Of a stretch of 64,000 nt of DNA, positions 23,174-34,339 are shown one piece after another. Made by a program: the position numbers and the translations under genes. The notes under the pieces are model-generated. The model was not told the DNA's origin, did not search any database, and saw only the letters and a list, made by a program, of their open reading frames with translations. This stretch comes from Pseudo-nitzschia pungens. Its lineage: Eukaryota; Bacillariophyta; Bacillariophyceae; Bacillariales; Bacillariaceae. The stretch is taken from NCBI GenBank assembly GCA_037355855.1, contig CM074758.1, positions 1,399,001 to 1,463,000 of the forward strand. The letters run 5' to 3'. Position 1 is the stretch's first letter, and each line of letters starts with the position of its first letter.

Positions 23174-24768
23174 ATGAGACACTCGCGTCACGGCAAAAGG
23201 CTGGTTGGTTGCTACCTTTCCTTGTTCACGACCCTCGCGACGTCTTTCTTGACCACTACCAAGGTGCTCCCGTTTGTCGCCGGTTTTCACTCGAGGGTTC
23301 CTTCGGTTTCGGCCCTGCGCAACAGCAAATCCATGTCTCCAGTTACTTCTTCTGCGTCTGCATCCGCGTCGGCGTCAACGTCGACGGCCGCTTCGGCAGA
23401 TCTGGCCGAGGGAGCCGAGGCGCTCTTTGCCGTAACGCCGCTGATCCGATCCCAGCCCCTCTCGGCTCTGGTGGGAAAGCCCGTCTATCTCAAACTGGAT
23501 GCCCTGCAGGCCTCCGGGTCCTTCAAGGTACGTGCATTCTTCCGATTGATATCCGACACGACACGACACGACACGACACGATACGATTCGACGCAGCAAC
23601 AGACCTCGACAGATTGACGGAACCCCGGAATTGTGAGGAATGGAGTGAAACAGAATCAATCTATCCGAACCGAATCGAGCCAAATCCAAACCAATCCAAT
23701 CCAATCCAATCCAATCCAATCTCACACAATGCCCTTCTTCTTTTGTGCTGTGAACCACCCGAATGCTTCCATTTAATCCGGTTCTTGCACTTGCACTTGC
23801 GCCGTCGCTGCCGATGCCGATGCAACCGCCGCTTTTCTCCGTGAATTCTTCCGTTTTCTTATTGTTTTGTTTTTTGGTTCGATTCGATTCGACGACAGGA
23901 CCGCGGCATGGCCCATTTGTGCGCGACCTACCGAAAGGAGGGAACCACGGAAGTCATCAGTTCCAGCGGCGGGAACGCCGGACTGGCCGTGGCCACCGTC
24001 GGCGGTCTCCTGGGCCTCGACGTCTCGGTCATCGTCCCGGAAACGACCAAGCCCCTCGTCATTGCCAAGCTGGAAAGCCTCGGGGCCAACGTCACCATCC
24101 ACGGCGTCAACTGGAACGCCGCGGACGAGCTCGCGAGAGAAAGGGTGGAATCCAATCCATCCGCCGGCTACGTCAGTCCCTACGACAACCCGCTCCTGTG
24201 GACGGGCCACAGCACCCTCGTCGACGAAATCGCCACCCAGCTCGAGGCCGAGGGACTCGGCGAACCGGGCGCCATCGTGGTATCGGTCGGCGGCGGGGGA
24301 CTCCTCTGCGGCGTCCTGGAGGGATGCTCCCGGAGGAAGATGACCTCCACCAAGATCGTGACCTCCGAGACCGAGGGCGCCGCCTGCTTCCAGAAATCCT
24401 ACGATTCTCCGGGAGACGGCGGACCCGTCACGCTCTCGGGGATCGACTCGATCGCCACGTCCCTCGGCGCGACGTCCTGCACGCCGGTGGCGCTGGAGCG
24501 GGCCCGGTCCCATTCCGGGGGATTTTCCGCCATCGCCTGCACCGACGAGGAGGCCGTCGACGCCTGCGTCCGGTTCGCCAGGGACCACCGGATGCTGGTG
24601 GAACCCGCCTGCGGGGCGGCTCTGGCGGTGGTCTACAGCGAGCGGCTGCGCAAATCGTGCCTCGAAACCGTTGGAGACGGCCCGATCGTGGTCGAGGTCT
24701 GCGGGGGATCCGGCGTCGACATCGATCTGCTGCGCGGGTGGAAGGAGGAATTCCTGTCGTCCGAATAA
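23174..24768 (+). CDS. PLP-dependent L-serine/threonine dehydratase, organelle-targeted
   Basis: 407 residues in two exons: 23174-23527 and 23899-24768. The intron is 371 bases, GTACGT...CGACAG, phase 0. It is a fold-type II PLP enzyme of the serine dehydratase family that deaminates L-serine (or threonine) to the 2-oxo acid. Seen: KLDALQASGSFK with the Schiff-base Lys at residue 118, SSSGGNAGLA phosphate/substrate loop, SVGGGGLLCGV cofactor glycine loop, LVEPACGAALA and VEVCGGSG near the end. The ATG at 23174 opens a hydrophobic presequence (VGCYLSLFTTLATSFL then FVAGFHSRV) followed by an Ala/Ser-rich linker. That fits a secretory/plastid leader. The intron contains ACGAC and CCAAT pentamer runs. 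Confidence 0.9.
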
Positions 24769-25842
24769 ACAAGGAACGGAATGAAACAAAACGAAACAAA
24801 AACGAAACGAAACGAAACGAAACGAAACGGCGTGCAACGACACAGAACAACACAGAATATCGGAGCGGAGCCGGAAGCCGAGCCATCAGCTCCCTCATTG
24901 TGGTAGTACCTCAGTGAGGAACGACGGAGCGTCGGGAATGCCATGTCAACAACACGCGGGCAAAAAGACCCGGAATAGTTGCTCGGCGACAACGCCGGCA
25001 CGAAACGAATTCAGCCGCAGGCGGTGTTTCGTCATTGTACCGATATACGAAGTAGTGTACCGTACGTGTAGTTGCCACATTTCTTTCTATGATCCAGCGG
25101 TATTTCGATGCGTTTGATGATTTTTTTGTCAAAGAGTGATTGATTGTTGATTCGTTTCGCGCAATGCTCGAGCGAGACAACCACGGAAAAGGAATGGACT
25201 GATCATGCCTTCCCGTCGATTGCCGATACTCGCACAATGCGCAAAAGTGGCTCGAGGACCGATCGACCTCCGAGTTGTGTGCACACCAGCACAAATCAAT
25301 GTAGGAAATACCGTTTTCTAGTACCTAGCACAGAGTTTGCGTCTGAATTCCGCCGGGCCCGTAGTGCAATTATGCTTCCATGGTGAATGGTGTGATGACT
25401 GGAACCCACCAATGGCAGGTTTGTTGAGAACCCCACCGTCACAGCAAATCTCCGACCCGGAGTGTTTCCTTGGCTGTATTTCAGCCACCGTGGACGCGTA
25501 CGCGCTTTTTCGTAACGTTTCAAAATCACAAGACGATGGCTTAGCGTTTGATTTTGGCCAATCTCAGGAAAAACAATACTGCAAATCCGAAAAAACTCTT
25601 GTTGTTTCTTTCCAGATAACACACGCAAAAAGGGATACGAAAGACCACCGTGCATGCGGACCCCTGACTACCAGCCTTATAGGTGCGGATGCCGTGTTGT
25701 GTTTATTTGGGCAAAGGAAATCCATTCTAAAGGAGTTGTGACGCACAGCAGGATTGATAGTATCTTTACTCCTGTCTTCCATAGTTCTTCGTTATTTTTT
25801 GAGTCTCTGCACTGCTATGCATGGCTTTTGAGATTGGCTGTT
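24769..25842. other. Convergent intergenic region
   Basis: About 1.07 kb between convergent genes. It begins with a CGAAA-type pentamer run (about 24795-24828), probably in the 3'UTR of the dehydratase. Opposing small open stretches around 25300-25740 show no domain or codon pattern I trust. No RNA gene is seen. Confidence 0.5.
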
Positions 25843-27132
25843 TCATGGCTTTGTAGCCACATCCCGCGAAGTTCGACTCTTGAGAAGTGTTTTGTACACA
25901 AAAGTATCGAATCGCTTGGGACTCAACGGACCCAGACGAATCGGCGGATCGCCGTCGTCGTTGATCAGGGAAGCCAGGGTCTGTCCCATGAGTGGACCCC
26001 AGGTTATTCCCCACGGACCCCCGCCCGTTGCGACATACACATTGTCCATTAGTTTTCCGACTACCGGAACCCCGTCCGGTGTTACGGGCCGAATGCACGC
26101 TTGTAGCGCGTCGGGCTGCCCGCTGCCAGAACCGGGACTGTATCCCGCACTTTGTAGGCTGGCTTGGGCAGCTGCTGCTCGCGCCTCGTTGGGGGGACAC
26201 ACAGCATTGGGAGAGGGCCGTTTCGAGCTTCTCAAACGACGGGTACCAATCACTTCGGACTCACCGCAACCCGAAACGTAGAGCGATCGATCCTTGCGAC
26301 CAAAGACCTCAAGGTGACAACCGTTGGACTCCTCTTCAAAAAAGTAGGCCGTGCCAATATCCGATGTCGCAATGCCATCTTGGTATATTAAAGACGTCGA
26401 GAGCACGCCTTCTATTGGCATGGGGATTCCGAGCCAGTCTTCTATCCGGCAGGACCAAGGACCAAGAGCAATCACGATTGGTTCTTCTTCGTCTACTACG
26501 ATGGATCTCGGCTCGTCGCCTTCCAATTGGATCGCGGTGACACAACGCCCATCGACTTCTAAACCAGCAACGCAACTCCGTTGAAAGGAACAATTTTTGT
26601 GCGACAAAGCTTTCTCCAGCATGGCGCCGGTAAGTTCCGCTGGATCGACCAGGGCCGCATCTGCCAAAAATTGCTCGTTCCCTTGGTTATCCCCAAGATA
26701 TTCCAACCAGGTGCACTTATTATTGTTTGGATTCCCCTCGTCATCATCCGGCATAGTTGGTTCCGTTTTTTGTATTGTGTCAGCAGAGCAACCGTTGCCG
26801 TCTTCCAGACTAGTTTGTTTCGGCTGTATGGTTCGATAGTTCTGAACTTGACAGAACGATCCAAGATCCAAATCTTTGGCAAGCTGTACGTGAAGTTCGA
26901 ACGATTTTTCAAATAGGGTTCGGCGTTTGTCGTCGGCATTGTTGTCCTCGCCAATTCCTCTTCGAAAACTGGGTGGCCGATTGGTAACAAATGCACCTGC
27001 TCTGCCCGAAGATCCGGCAGCAGGTCCAACGGTATCCAATACTGTGATAGGTACTTTGCCAACTCCTGAGGCAGAGCTAAGGTAGTACGCTGTTGCTGCT
27101 CCTACGACCCCCGCTCCGATAATTACAACCAT
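25843..27132 (-). CDS. FAD-dependent oxidoreductase (DAO/glycine oxidase type)
   Basis: 429 residues from the ATG at 27132. Starts directly with the Rossmann FAD motif MVVIIGAGVVGAATAYYL (GxGxxG at residues 6-11), then VLDTVGPAAGSSGRAGAF. The C-terminal FAD/substrate segment reads ACIRPVTPDGVPVVG and YVATGGGPWGITWGPLMGQ, typical of DAO-superfamily enzymes that oxidise amino acids or secondary amines (FOXRED/DadA/glycine oxidase-like). No targeting peptide is visible before the Rossmann motif. The substrate is unknown. An Asn/Asp-rich insert (DDDEGNPNNNK) interrupts the middle. Confidence 0.87.
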   Translation of the reverse strand: MVVIIGAGVVGAATAYYLSSASGVGKVPITVLDTVGPAAGSSGRAGAFVTNRPPSFRRGIGEDNNADDKRRTLFEKSFELHVQLAKDLDLGSFCQVQNYRTIQPKQTSLEDGNGCSADTIQKTEPTMPDDDEGNPNNNKCTWLEYLGDNQGNEQFLADAALVDPAELTGAMLEKALSHKNCSFQRSCVAGLEVDGRCVTAIQLEGDEPRSIVVDEEEPIVIALGPWSCRIEDWLGIPMPIEGVLSTSLIYQDGIATSDIGTAYFFEEESNGCHLEVFGRKDRSLYVSGCGESEVIGTRRLRSSKRPSPNAVCPPNEARAAAAQASLQSAGYSPGSGSGQPDALQACIRPVTPDGVPVVGKLMDNVYVATGGGPWGITWGPLMGQTLASLINDDGDPPIRLGPLSPKRFDTFVYKTLLKSRTSRDVATKP

Positions 27133-28173
27133 CTTCAATTCTATCGGTATGGTTCCATGTTGATTGTTAGTGCAAGTACAAGTACGTGTAGACGTCTTCA
27201 ATGTGAGATGATGACAGAGATTGGCACAACTTTCTCAATCTGAACTAAGATGAAAGATGAGACATGTATTTTGATTGAATGACAGACGAATGCATCATCG
27301 CACATCGCATTCTTGTCGTAGTTGAGTCGTACGTATCACATCGTTGACCTTAGGATATTAAAATACCGGTAATCTTACCTCCGTGAAAAGATGCAAACTC
27401 CTTCTACCGGTAGGTGGGTGGAGGGAAAAATTGGTCTCGATCGAAGTTCGTAAGACCTTACCGTACCGGTACCGGTAAGGCTGTAATTGAGTTACGACGT
27501 ACTTCGTACGAAGTACTTGGTAGCCTTTTTAAAAGTAAGTCATGCAAGATCGGTCATTGATGACCATTTTATTTATCGAAACGAACCAATTTCGCCTTTC
27601 TATCGGTCTTCATAAGGCCATAATCGAACGCTAACAAGAGTGAAAACCGCACTACTACACTAACCTTAACGTTACAGAATGTTCACTCGTAGACTCGGGG
27701 TGTTCGACAAACGAAGAAATTCACTGCATCGCAATGCAATCTGAAGTCGTAGATTATCTTACCGGTATGCATTTGAATGTTGCATGACGATACCATCTTA
27801 CAAACAGCATCTCCGAAGTCGATTGCTGTCAATTGCTGTACCGGCTTATCGAAACATAAGTACAAGTACCCACACGATAAACTACACCCATTATATCAAA
27901 CGGACTTGCATTCAAATTATTCATAAAGAAGTAGTCGCTTTTTTTATGCAGAACTCTTGCATGGTCGAGAACGAATTTGCATCGAGGACAGTTTGAAATG
28001 GGAGAAGTGAGTTTGAACAGTTCGATCGGAGCTACTTCCTTAGATGCGAATTCTGTACTCCGGTTTCTAATAAGATCTTTTTTTTTCTCATACCTTTGTA
28101 TGAACTTTCTTCTTTCACTCGACCTGGATTTTTGCGGCAAATCGACAACGTTGTGCATCAGGTAAAACGTTGT
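27133..28173. promoter_or_regulatory. Divergent intergenic region with palindromes
   Basis: About 1.04 kb between divergent genes. It contains CCTTACCGTACCGGTACCGG near 27456-27475 (near-palindromic) and a perfect 18-bp palindrome gtacttcgtacgaagtac at 27499-27516. No supported gene; upstream in-frame sequence of the next gene lacks an ATG before 28174. Confidence 0.55.
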
Positions 28174-29265
28174 ATGGCAGATTTGCCGCCCACCAGGGAG
28201 TTGATTGGTTTAAAGATCCCATTTGGTGCATGGGAACCCGACACACTCATTACAGATACGTATGGAAATCCTATATTCTCTGTGCTCGATGTCCAGCACC
28301 AAGCTATGGGTGCTTACGAAGCTATATTCGGAGACGAAAATGGACACAAGCTATGTTACGTAAAGCGACGGCTCATCACGAAATCGTGGTTGGACGGATG
28401 GGATTTTTGTACCTATTCGCCAAACTTCGTTGACCAACCAAAATATAAGGAAAGAGATATGTATGGGAAGTCAGTTTACCCCTTTTCGTTCCTTTCCATC
28501 CGTCCCATGAAATGTCGATATAACTATTCTGTGCACAACGAAGATATGGAACGCACCGACACGCATCTAGAAGCGATGCACGGCTGGCTTGGGAGCATGA
28601 CCGTGTGTTGTACGCCAATGGTGAGATTCGGAAAATGGCAAATCGATTTCCACCGACCCGGTGCTGGAGATCCCGAAATCAATATCGACCAATCGAAGAA
28701 TTTACTCGAAGTCGAGCGTGGGAACGATTTATTGGCCGCACTTTGTATAGCATATGCATTCGACAAAGCACTCTGCCAGCCTATGGTCACAATTGTGGGC
28801 TACCAAGAAAAAGAGCACTTGGACGATGATGATGATTCATTGGAAGACTTTGATCCGACTGTCATATCAAAAGTTAGCCTTAGCTCTTCAAACTTAGTAT
28901 CGCAGAGTTACCGCACGATCAATAACAGGGGTTACGGAAAAAATGGAAGCTTCAGAAGTACACAAGGTGGCAACGACGGGGGATATTATGACGACGACTA
29001 CGCAGATCAGGATCAAGAGGATGGCAATGACTACTACGATAAAAATGGCCAATATGATGAGTACGGAGAATACTATCATGAAGAGTACGATGAGGATTAC
29101 AATGACAAGGCAAAATATGATGACGATGACGATGACGATGACGATGTTAGTAGTTATGATGAAGATGAAAATGAATACGCTGATGAATACGCCGATGAGG
29201 AGGAGGACTACGAAGAGGATTACGAAGAATTTCTGAAGAGAAAGCGAGAGCGAGAGCAAGGATAG
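28174..29265 (+). CDS. Tubby/LURP-one-like domain protein with acidic Asp/Tyr tail
   Basis: 363 residues from the ATG at 28174. The N-terminal part (about 1-220) has alternating strands like LURP-one-related/scramblase (tubby C-terminal fold) domains: LITDTYGNPIFSVLD, FGDENGHKLCYVKRRLIT..WLDGWDFC, MTVCCTPMVRFGKWQIDF, then a hydrophobic helix LLAALCIAYAFDKALC. This fold is a membrane-lipid-associated barrel in its families; the assignment here is moderate. The C-terminal 120 residues are low-complexity acidic (DDDDDDDDD, EDYEEDYEEFLKRK) and rich in Tyr and Asp, ending in a short basic helix. The acidic tail encoded by GATGAC repeats may bind calcium or basic partners; that is inference. Confidence 0.55.
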   Translation: MADLPPTRELIGLKIPFGAWEPDTLITDTYGNPIFSVLDVQHQAMGAYEAIFGDENGHKLCYVKRRLITKSWLDGWDFCTYSPNFVDQPKYKERDMYGKSVYPFSFLSIRPMKCRYNYSVHNEDMERTDTHLEAMHGWLGSMTVCCTPMVRFGKWQIDFHRPGAGDPEINIDQSKNLLEVERGNDLLAALCIAYAFDKALCQPMVTIVGYQEKEHLDDDDDSLEDFDPTVISKVSLSSSNLVSQSYRTINNRGYGKNGSFRSTQGGNDGGYYDDDYADQDQEDGNDYYDKNGQYDEYGEYYHEEYDEDYNDKAKYDDDDDDDDDVSSYDEDENEYADEYADEEEDYEEDYEEFLKRKREREQG

Positions 29266-30556
29266 AGCTATCGATGTAAATGAAAAGGATCGCCACCAAC
29301 AACTGCTGTGCGCTTGATCCATACAATCCTATTTTCACATCATTCTTACTAGTGGGATCAGCGACCGCCGCATCCTGCATTAGCTTTTAGCGATTTGTGC
29401 AATACAAGTAACATTATTTATTTAACAACAAAAATATTCGTCTTTCTGTCCTGTGTGAGACCTACTAGATCGACATTATGTAATTGTTGCGAGTTGGACA
29501 TAATTTTTCTAAACAAAAATCGAAAGTGTCTATTGATCTACAATGAGCCATACGACACACTTCCACATTCTATTCTTCAACATTATAGACTGTCGTGTGA
29601 GACCGGCATATATGTTAAGGTAACCTTACTATATAATGTTGATTGATTAGCAGAGATGCCGTCAATTCATTATCATTATGGAAGAGGTCGACAGCAAAAA
29701 AAAATATTCGTGCACGTACCGTACGTAAGTCTTACGTATGGTATCACATTTTTTCAAAAATACTGTCCGAAAGCTTCGCGGTGTACGGTACCGGTAGGCT
29801 ACCGGTAACCTTACCAGTGCCAGTAATTACTGTACCGGTAGGATGGATCTTACGTAGGAGTATTTTGAATACTGAGTTGAATACTGTAACTTACTTCAGT
29901 GGGGGTTTCAGGATCCAGAAACAGGTCACAAAGAAGTGCTCCATTCGGTATTGAATAGGAGTAAGATCTTACAGGTACAAAAAGATTACGAGATTATCCT
30001 TTTTAACTTCACTCCTTAAAAATAATTGGAAGTCACAATAAAGAAACTTTATCGGTAAGTAAGTACCGTACGTGTATTGATTTTGTGCGAGATCTTGCTT
30101 GTTCTTCGGGCATTTTCTCCTTACGTGCTCGTAACGGGCGTCTATCACGATTTAAAAACGGTAAAATAACCACTTCGTAATCCGCTTTTAAGCAAGGTCG
30201 GAGTGGAAAGACATCTTGTACGACTGAGACCTACCGCCGAAATTTTCCTCACAAAGTGTCAAAACGATATGATGGTTGGCATCCCAACGTATTCGTAAGA
30301 TGTTTTCAATGGGTGCGACCTCAATTTGCGGCGACTTGCTACCATTGTTGCCAACAAGTAGTGACCTTTGATCGTGCTTTGCATTCAATTAGGTGAAGCG
30401 AAGAGTAGTTCGATTGAGAGTTCATAGGAAACGGTCGAAACTCTTTTGTTCCGTTCGGTCTAGGTTTCATCACAATCGACGCTCTTTTGTTCCGTTCACT
30501 CCTCGTCGAAGGCGACGATCTTACAACTTTAGAACACTTCGGAAAAAGTCTTCACC
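29266..30556. other. 1.3 kb intergenic region between same-strand genes
   Basis: No gene supported. The stretch around 29615-29960 is rich in dispersed motifs, including GTACCGGTAGGCTACCGGTA near 29787, AACCTTACC and GATCTTACG. A pair of TCTTTTGTTCCGTTC direct repeats occurs near 30440 and 30483, shortly before the next start codon. Confidence 0.5.
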
Positions 30557-31660
30557 ATGACGATACCTATGATACGATTTGAACCCCCATCTTTTGCTCC
30601 GATGAAGAATTATGATAACATTATTCCACCCTCTGTCGTCAATTTGAAACGTACCGCGACAGCTTCCACGAAGGATTCATACTCATATACAACTTACGAG
30701 ACTTCTAGAGGAGACGAATCGTCAATAAACCGTGGATCGTCTTACTACAAGTATTCATCCTACATCCATGATGGTCAATGCGATGCGTCCACGATGACTA
30801 TGAGTTTTGATAACAATGGCGTAACAAACTGCCACACGGGACAGACAGTCAAAAGAGCAGATGGTGTCCAATTTTTGCCCGCCCTAAGCGAGACGCGTAC
30901 CACTGAAAAATCCTTGTCTTCGTCGCAAGCTATACTCGACGCACCGAAGGAAGACGAAAATCAGAAAGACGAAGAAGATGATGACGAAGTCGTCGAAACG
31001 AATGCAAAGAATAGATCGCTGTCGCTTCAGTGGGATATCGGCAACACTATGACGTTGTCGTCCAGGATAGTTAATAACGAAAGTCTTGATGCCGGCGACG
31101 AGTTTGAACTTCCCGACGGAGTTACCAAAGCTGATATTTCGGTCACTATTGATATTGACGACGAAGCTCGGTCATCACGGGCGGCGCAGCTGAATGTTGA
31201 AGACCTGGATGTAGAAGTTCTTAACAACGCTGAAGATGGAACAAACAGCGTTCAGAAAAAAGCTTATCGACAGCGCCGCGAATTTGAAGATGCGGTCCAA
31301 CAAAGCATCCTTGAGGATCTCACCACTGTCTACACAGCAACACCAAAATCTGCAAAATTTGTTCTTTGTGTTGTCGTTTCTGCCTTTTCTGATGGCACGC
31401 TCGAGCACACATTTTGGAGCGGTGGACGCGTTGGCTTGATCGAATTGGCACTTCAGTGGGTACTATTTGACGCAGACGACCTTCAAGTATACAAGCGTGG
31501 AAAGGTTGTGGAAAAGAAAGATTTTGGTTTTGGACCTCTCGGTTTGACCGAAAGCGAAGGACAGCACTATCTGGTGAGAACTCTAGCACCAAAGGCTGCC
31601 AATGACATCGTGCATAAGGTCGGTGAAGGTATGCGCCAAGATCTATTGGTAGAGTTTTAG
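30557..31660 (+). CDS. Hypothetical protein, conserved-looking C-terminal domain
   Basis: 367 residues, intronless, ATG at 30557. I do not recognise it. The first 230 residues are Ser/Thr/Asn-rich, then acidic (KEDENQKDEEDDDEVVE), and look disordered. The C-terminal 130 residues look folded: a helix RQRREFEDAVQQSILEDL, a strand pair KFVLCVVVSAFSDGTLEHTF, an amphipathic stretch GLIELALQWVLFDADDL, and a C-terminal helix. No signal peptide or membrane span (the VLCVVVSAF core is flanked by charged residues). No motif links it to its neighbours. Confidence 0.6.
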   Translation: MTIPMIRFEPPSFAPMKNYDNIIPPSVVNLKRTATASTKDSYSYTTYETSRGDESSINRGSSYYKYSSYIHDGQCDASTMTMSFDNNGVTNCHTGQTVKRADGVQFLPALSETRTTEKSLSSSQAILDAPKEDENQKDEEDDDEVVETNAKNRSLSLQWDIGNTMTLSSRIVNNESLDAGDEFELPDGVTKADISVTIDIDDEARSSRAAQLNVEDLDVEVLNNAEDGTNSVQKKAYRQRREFEDAVQQSILEDLTTVYTATPKSAKFVLCVVVSAFSDGTLEHTFWSGGRVGLIELALQWVLFDADDLQVYKRGKVVEKKDFGFGPLGLTESEGQHYLVRTLAPKAANDIVHKVGEGMRQDLLVEF

Positions 31661-31937
31661 ACACGTCATGAATTTGGTTGGACGTGTGATCCGTAATAAT
31701 GTGTGAACAGTAATAATATATGTCAGGGCTTCAGAAACCTAATTTATGTCGTCTAAATCTACATGGTTTCGTTGGCATGGGTCGGTCGCTTAATCAAAAT
31801 ATGATATAAACATCGATCCGAGAAAATGAAGTCACAATGCAAAAACTGGCGCAGGGTATTCGTGACACACCACGGTGTGAATGACGATGTTCTCCGCATT
31901 TCCATTGCTTGCACTATTTTTGAATTCGAATTCGGAA

Positions 31938-33374
31938 CTAATCACCTTCGGTGATCTTGCACTTATTCCACGCGTCAGGAAACTGCGATTCTGCGTTTTG
32001 CTTCCAATACCTATGAAACCCACCAGCTTTTTTCTTTCGTTTCCCATCGATTAGATGGTTGTGAAAGATACTTAGTTCAACCCCACTCTTATACATATCC
32101 CACGACCTCTCTGGTGCCATTACAACTGCAGGGACGGTCACCGCAAGCTGATCGTCGAATTTACGACAGAGGAAGCAGTCACCGATCATTTTTTCTGCCC
32201 AGTGCATCACTTGATCTTGTCTGAAAAAGTCCAGATCCGTGATGTGAAAGAAACCGTGAATCGTCCAGAGTTGAGACCCTCCACATTCATCGCTGAGACT
32301 CGAGACCAGTGGACCATTCGGTGACTTTCGTGCATAGCAAAGATACTTCCCAAATACTTCCTTCACGACCTGTTGTGCCGCCTTGGCTCGTCCCTGGGGA
32401 TAATTTTCGAAATATATTACCAAGTTATTCTTTATGGCAACGGCAATTGGGTCGCGTTCCCAGGGTTTTGTGCAGAAGGCGTCGGTGTCGATCCACATCA
32501 TGTATCGATACCGACGCAGACTCTCTTGCCGCCAGATATGCCAGGAACGGAATTCTGCTTGCCAATTGTAGCTGATGCGACCCCTCCCAGCACCTTCCTC
32601 GTTGCATTCGAAATCCCATGTTATTTCTTGTGGTGACGTCGCATTGCACCTTTCGAGGAAATTGCGTCGACGCACGGGTGATAGCTTGTCTATTTCGTTG
32701 ACAATTCCTTCGTTGTCCAAAACCATTGTTAGCTTTGCGGGTGAAATAGCGGTTCGAATTTCTTCCAGCAAAGGTTCGCTCTCTTTCACTGGTATTGTCG
32801 TAAACACAACGATGTCATAGTTGACTTTGTTGTTGTAAGCATAGTGGAGAAGGCACATGGACTGTTTCAGCAACGATAGTTGGTGCGGTCCGTGTATTTT
32901 TGTAACAATCACGACTCCCTCTTGGCGACTGAATTCTAAGATTTGGGTTGTTGCATTGTATTTTTCTTCATTTTGAGGATGTTTCCGAATTCGTGACTCT
33001 GTTGTGGACGGTATCGGGTCATTCAGATTTTGTTGCTGCTCCGATTCTGTGGCTCCAATCTTGAGCTCGGGTTCAGATCCAGAGACCTCGTCGCCATGTT
33101 GTATTGCCGCACTCTGCGTTATCGAATGTGAGGGAGGTGTTTGCTTTGTCGAATTTGCCGAGAATCGAGAAACGTCGCTTCCGGAATGTGAATCACTCGC
33201 ATTTTGATGGCTTTTGTTCGAAGTGGCAACGTGGGTCCGTATAGTAAGCGCTTTGCCATCGGCTCCGGCGCTACCGTCAACCTTAGACTGCAGTTTGAAG
33301 AAGGTCCCGGTGAAAATCAGTCCAAGACAAATCACCGAGCACGAAAGCAAAACTTTTACGTGTCTGTATTTCAT
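31938..33374 (-). CDS. Type II membrane glycosyltransferase-like protein
   Basis: 478 residues. A short cytosolic tail, one signal anchor (VLLSCSVICLGLIFTGTFF, about residues 8-26), a Ser/Gln-rich stem and a lumenal catalytic-like domain from about residue 150. Within it: VVIVTKIHGPHQLSLLKQS, DIVVFTTIPV, then YRYMMWIDTDAFCTKPW, whose DTD matches the DxD metal/nucleotide-sugar motif. WTIHGFFHITDLDFFR and ELSIFHNHLIDGKRKKK follow. The WIDTDA context is like GT34/GT15-type Golgi transferases, but I cannot choose the family. Cys pairs (DCFLCRKF) suggest disulfides. Probably acts in the Golgi on N- or O-glycans; the sugar is unknown. Confidence 0.65.
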   Translation of the reverse strand: MKYRHVKVLLSCSVICLGLIFTGTFFKLQSKVDGSAGADGKALTIRTHVATSNKSHQNASDSHSGSDVSRFSANSTKQTPPSHSITQSAAIQHGDEVSGSEPELKIGATESEQQQNLNDPIPSTTESRIRKHPQNEEKYNATTQILEFSRQEGVVIVTKIHGPHQLSLLKQSMCLLHYAYNNKVNYDIVVFTTIPVKESEPLLEEIRTAISPAKLTMVLDNEGIVNEIDKLSPVRRRNFLERCNATSPQEITWDFECNEEGAGRGRISYNWQAEFRSWHIWRQESLRRYRYMMWIDTDAFCTKPWERDPIAVAIKNNLVIYFENYPQGRAKAAQQVVKEVFGKYLCYARKSPNGPLVSSLSDECGGSQLWTIHGFFHITDLDFFRQDQVMHWAEKMIGDCFLCRKFDDQLAVTVPAVVMAPERSWDMYKSGVELSIFHNHLIDGKRKKKAGGFHRYWKQNAESQFPDAWNKCKITEGD

Positions 33375-34339
33375 GGCGAAAGCTTCTTGCGATTTGAATC
33401 TTCCCTCAAAGCTGAGCCTCTCGAGGACCTTCCCTCATATTCTTCCTTTGAGACACAAGAAGTCTGCCACTTGCTATTTCATAACCACCGGAGGAAATCG
33501 ACCGAAATAACCAATTCGAGACAACGATTCGTGACTGCTGATAGCAATGGTGGTGATAATGTTCTTCGGGTTGCAGTGAACGCTGCTGCTCTTGGGAAAT
33601 TTTGTTGCTTTATCTGTTTAGGAAGGCTCTTGGCTCGTGTTGTTTGTTGGATTCCCGGTTACGTTCCGGTTTCCGGATAGTAGAAGGTCATCTATGTTCG
33701 GGGTGTTTCGTAGAAACTACGCATGGTAAGGTTACGGGAAGATCTTAGGCATTTTAAGTTCGGTACAAGATGGTTGGCGCGCCAAATAAATAATCTGAAA
33801 ATCGGATTGATTGATTCCTCATCAAGTAATCTTAAGGTTTACCAGAAGACACATTCCATCCAAATCCTTCTGTACGGGTAGTATTAGTAGAAGAGACCTG
33901 CTGGTGATAGTCTACGATAACATCCAACTAGTAACTCCTAGAGATAAGAATAGAAGTACCAAGAATGCAACCCGAGTTGACGTTGGTACTTACAGAAGTT
34001 TTCTGTATCCTAACTTAGCTAGCTCGACCGGGATCATCTTCTAATTTCAAATTTGATCCGGAAGAGCGAGTGTTCCGGACTTTCCGCATGACTGTGGTAA
34101 AATCTTACTTTTTGTTTCATTTTTTCATTCTTCTTAGAGGTATTTTTTGTGTCCTTCGATGTGACACGTTTCAAAAACACGCATGTCTGACGGCTGGGAA
34201 CCGTCGTGCAGTAATGAATGAAGAATAGAGATCTTTCTGGAACACAATCCGTTTCGTGCTTTCCAACCAAACTCCATACTCTGACCAGTATATTACAGCT
34301 TCTAGCGACATTCTTTGCCATGCATCGAGTTTGATTAGC
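33375..34339. promoter_or_regulatory. Divergent intergenic region
   Basis: About 960 bases between divergent genes. No supported ORF. It contains GGTAAGGTTACGGGAAGATC near 33726 and CAAGTAATCTTAAGG near 33823. The frame open before 34340 has only a GTG start, so it is not used. Confidence 0.5.

Noticed and set aside
23763..24917. Long Arg/Gly-rich frames overlapping the dehydratase on both strands
   Set aside because: The dehydratase frame explains the region; the others are low-complexity shadows.
25296..25741. Opposed frames of 119 and 134 codons between dehydratase and FAD enzyme
   Set aside because: No recognisable domain and in the shared 3' gap.
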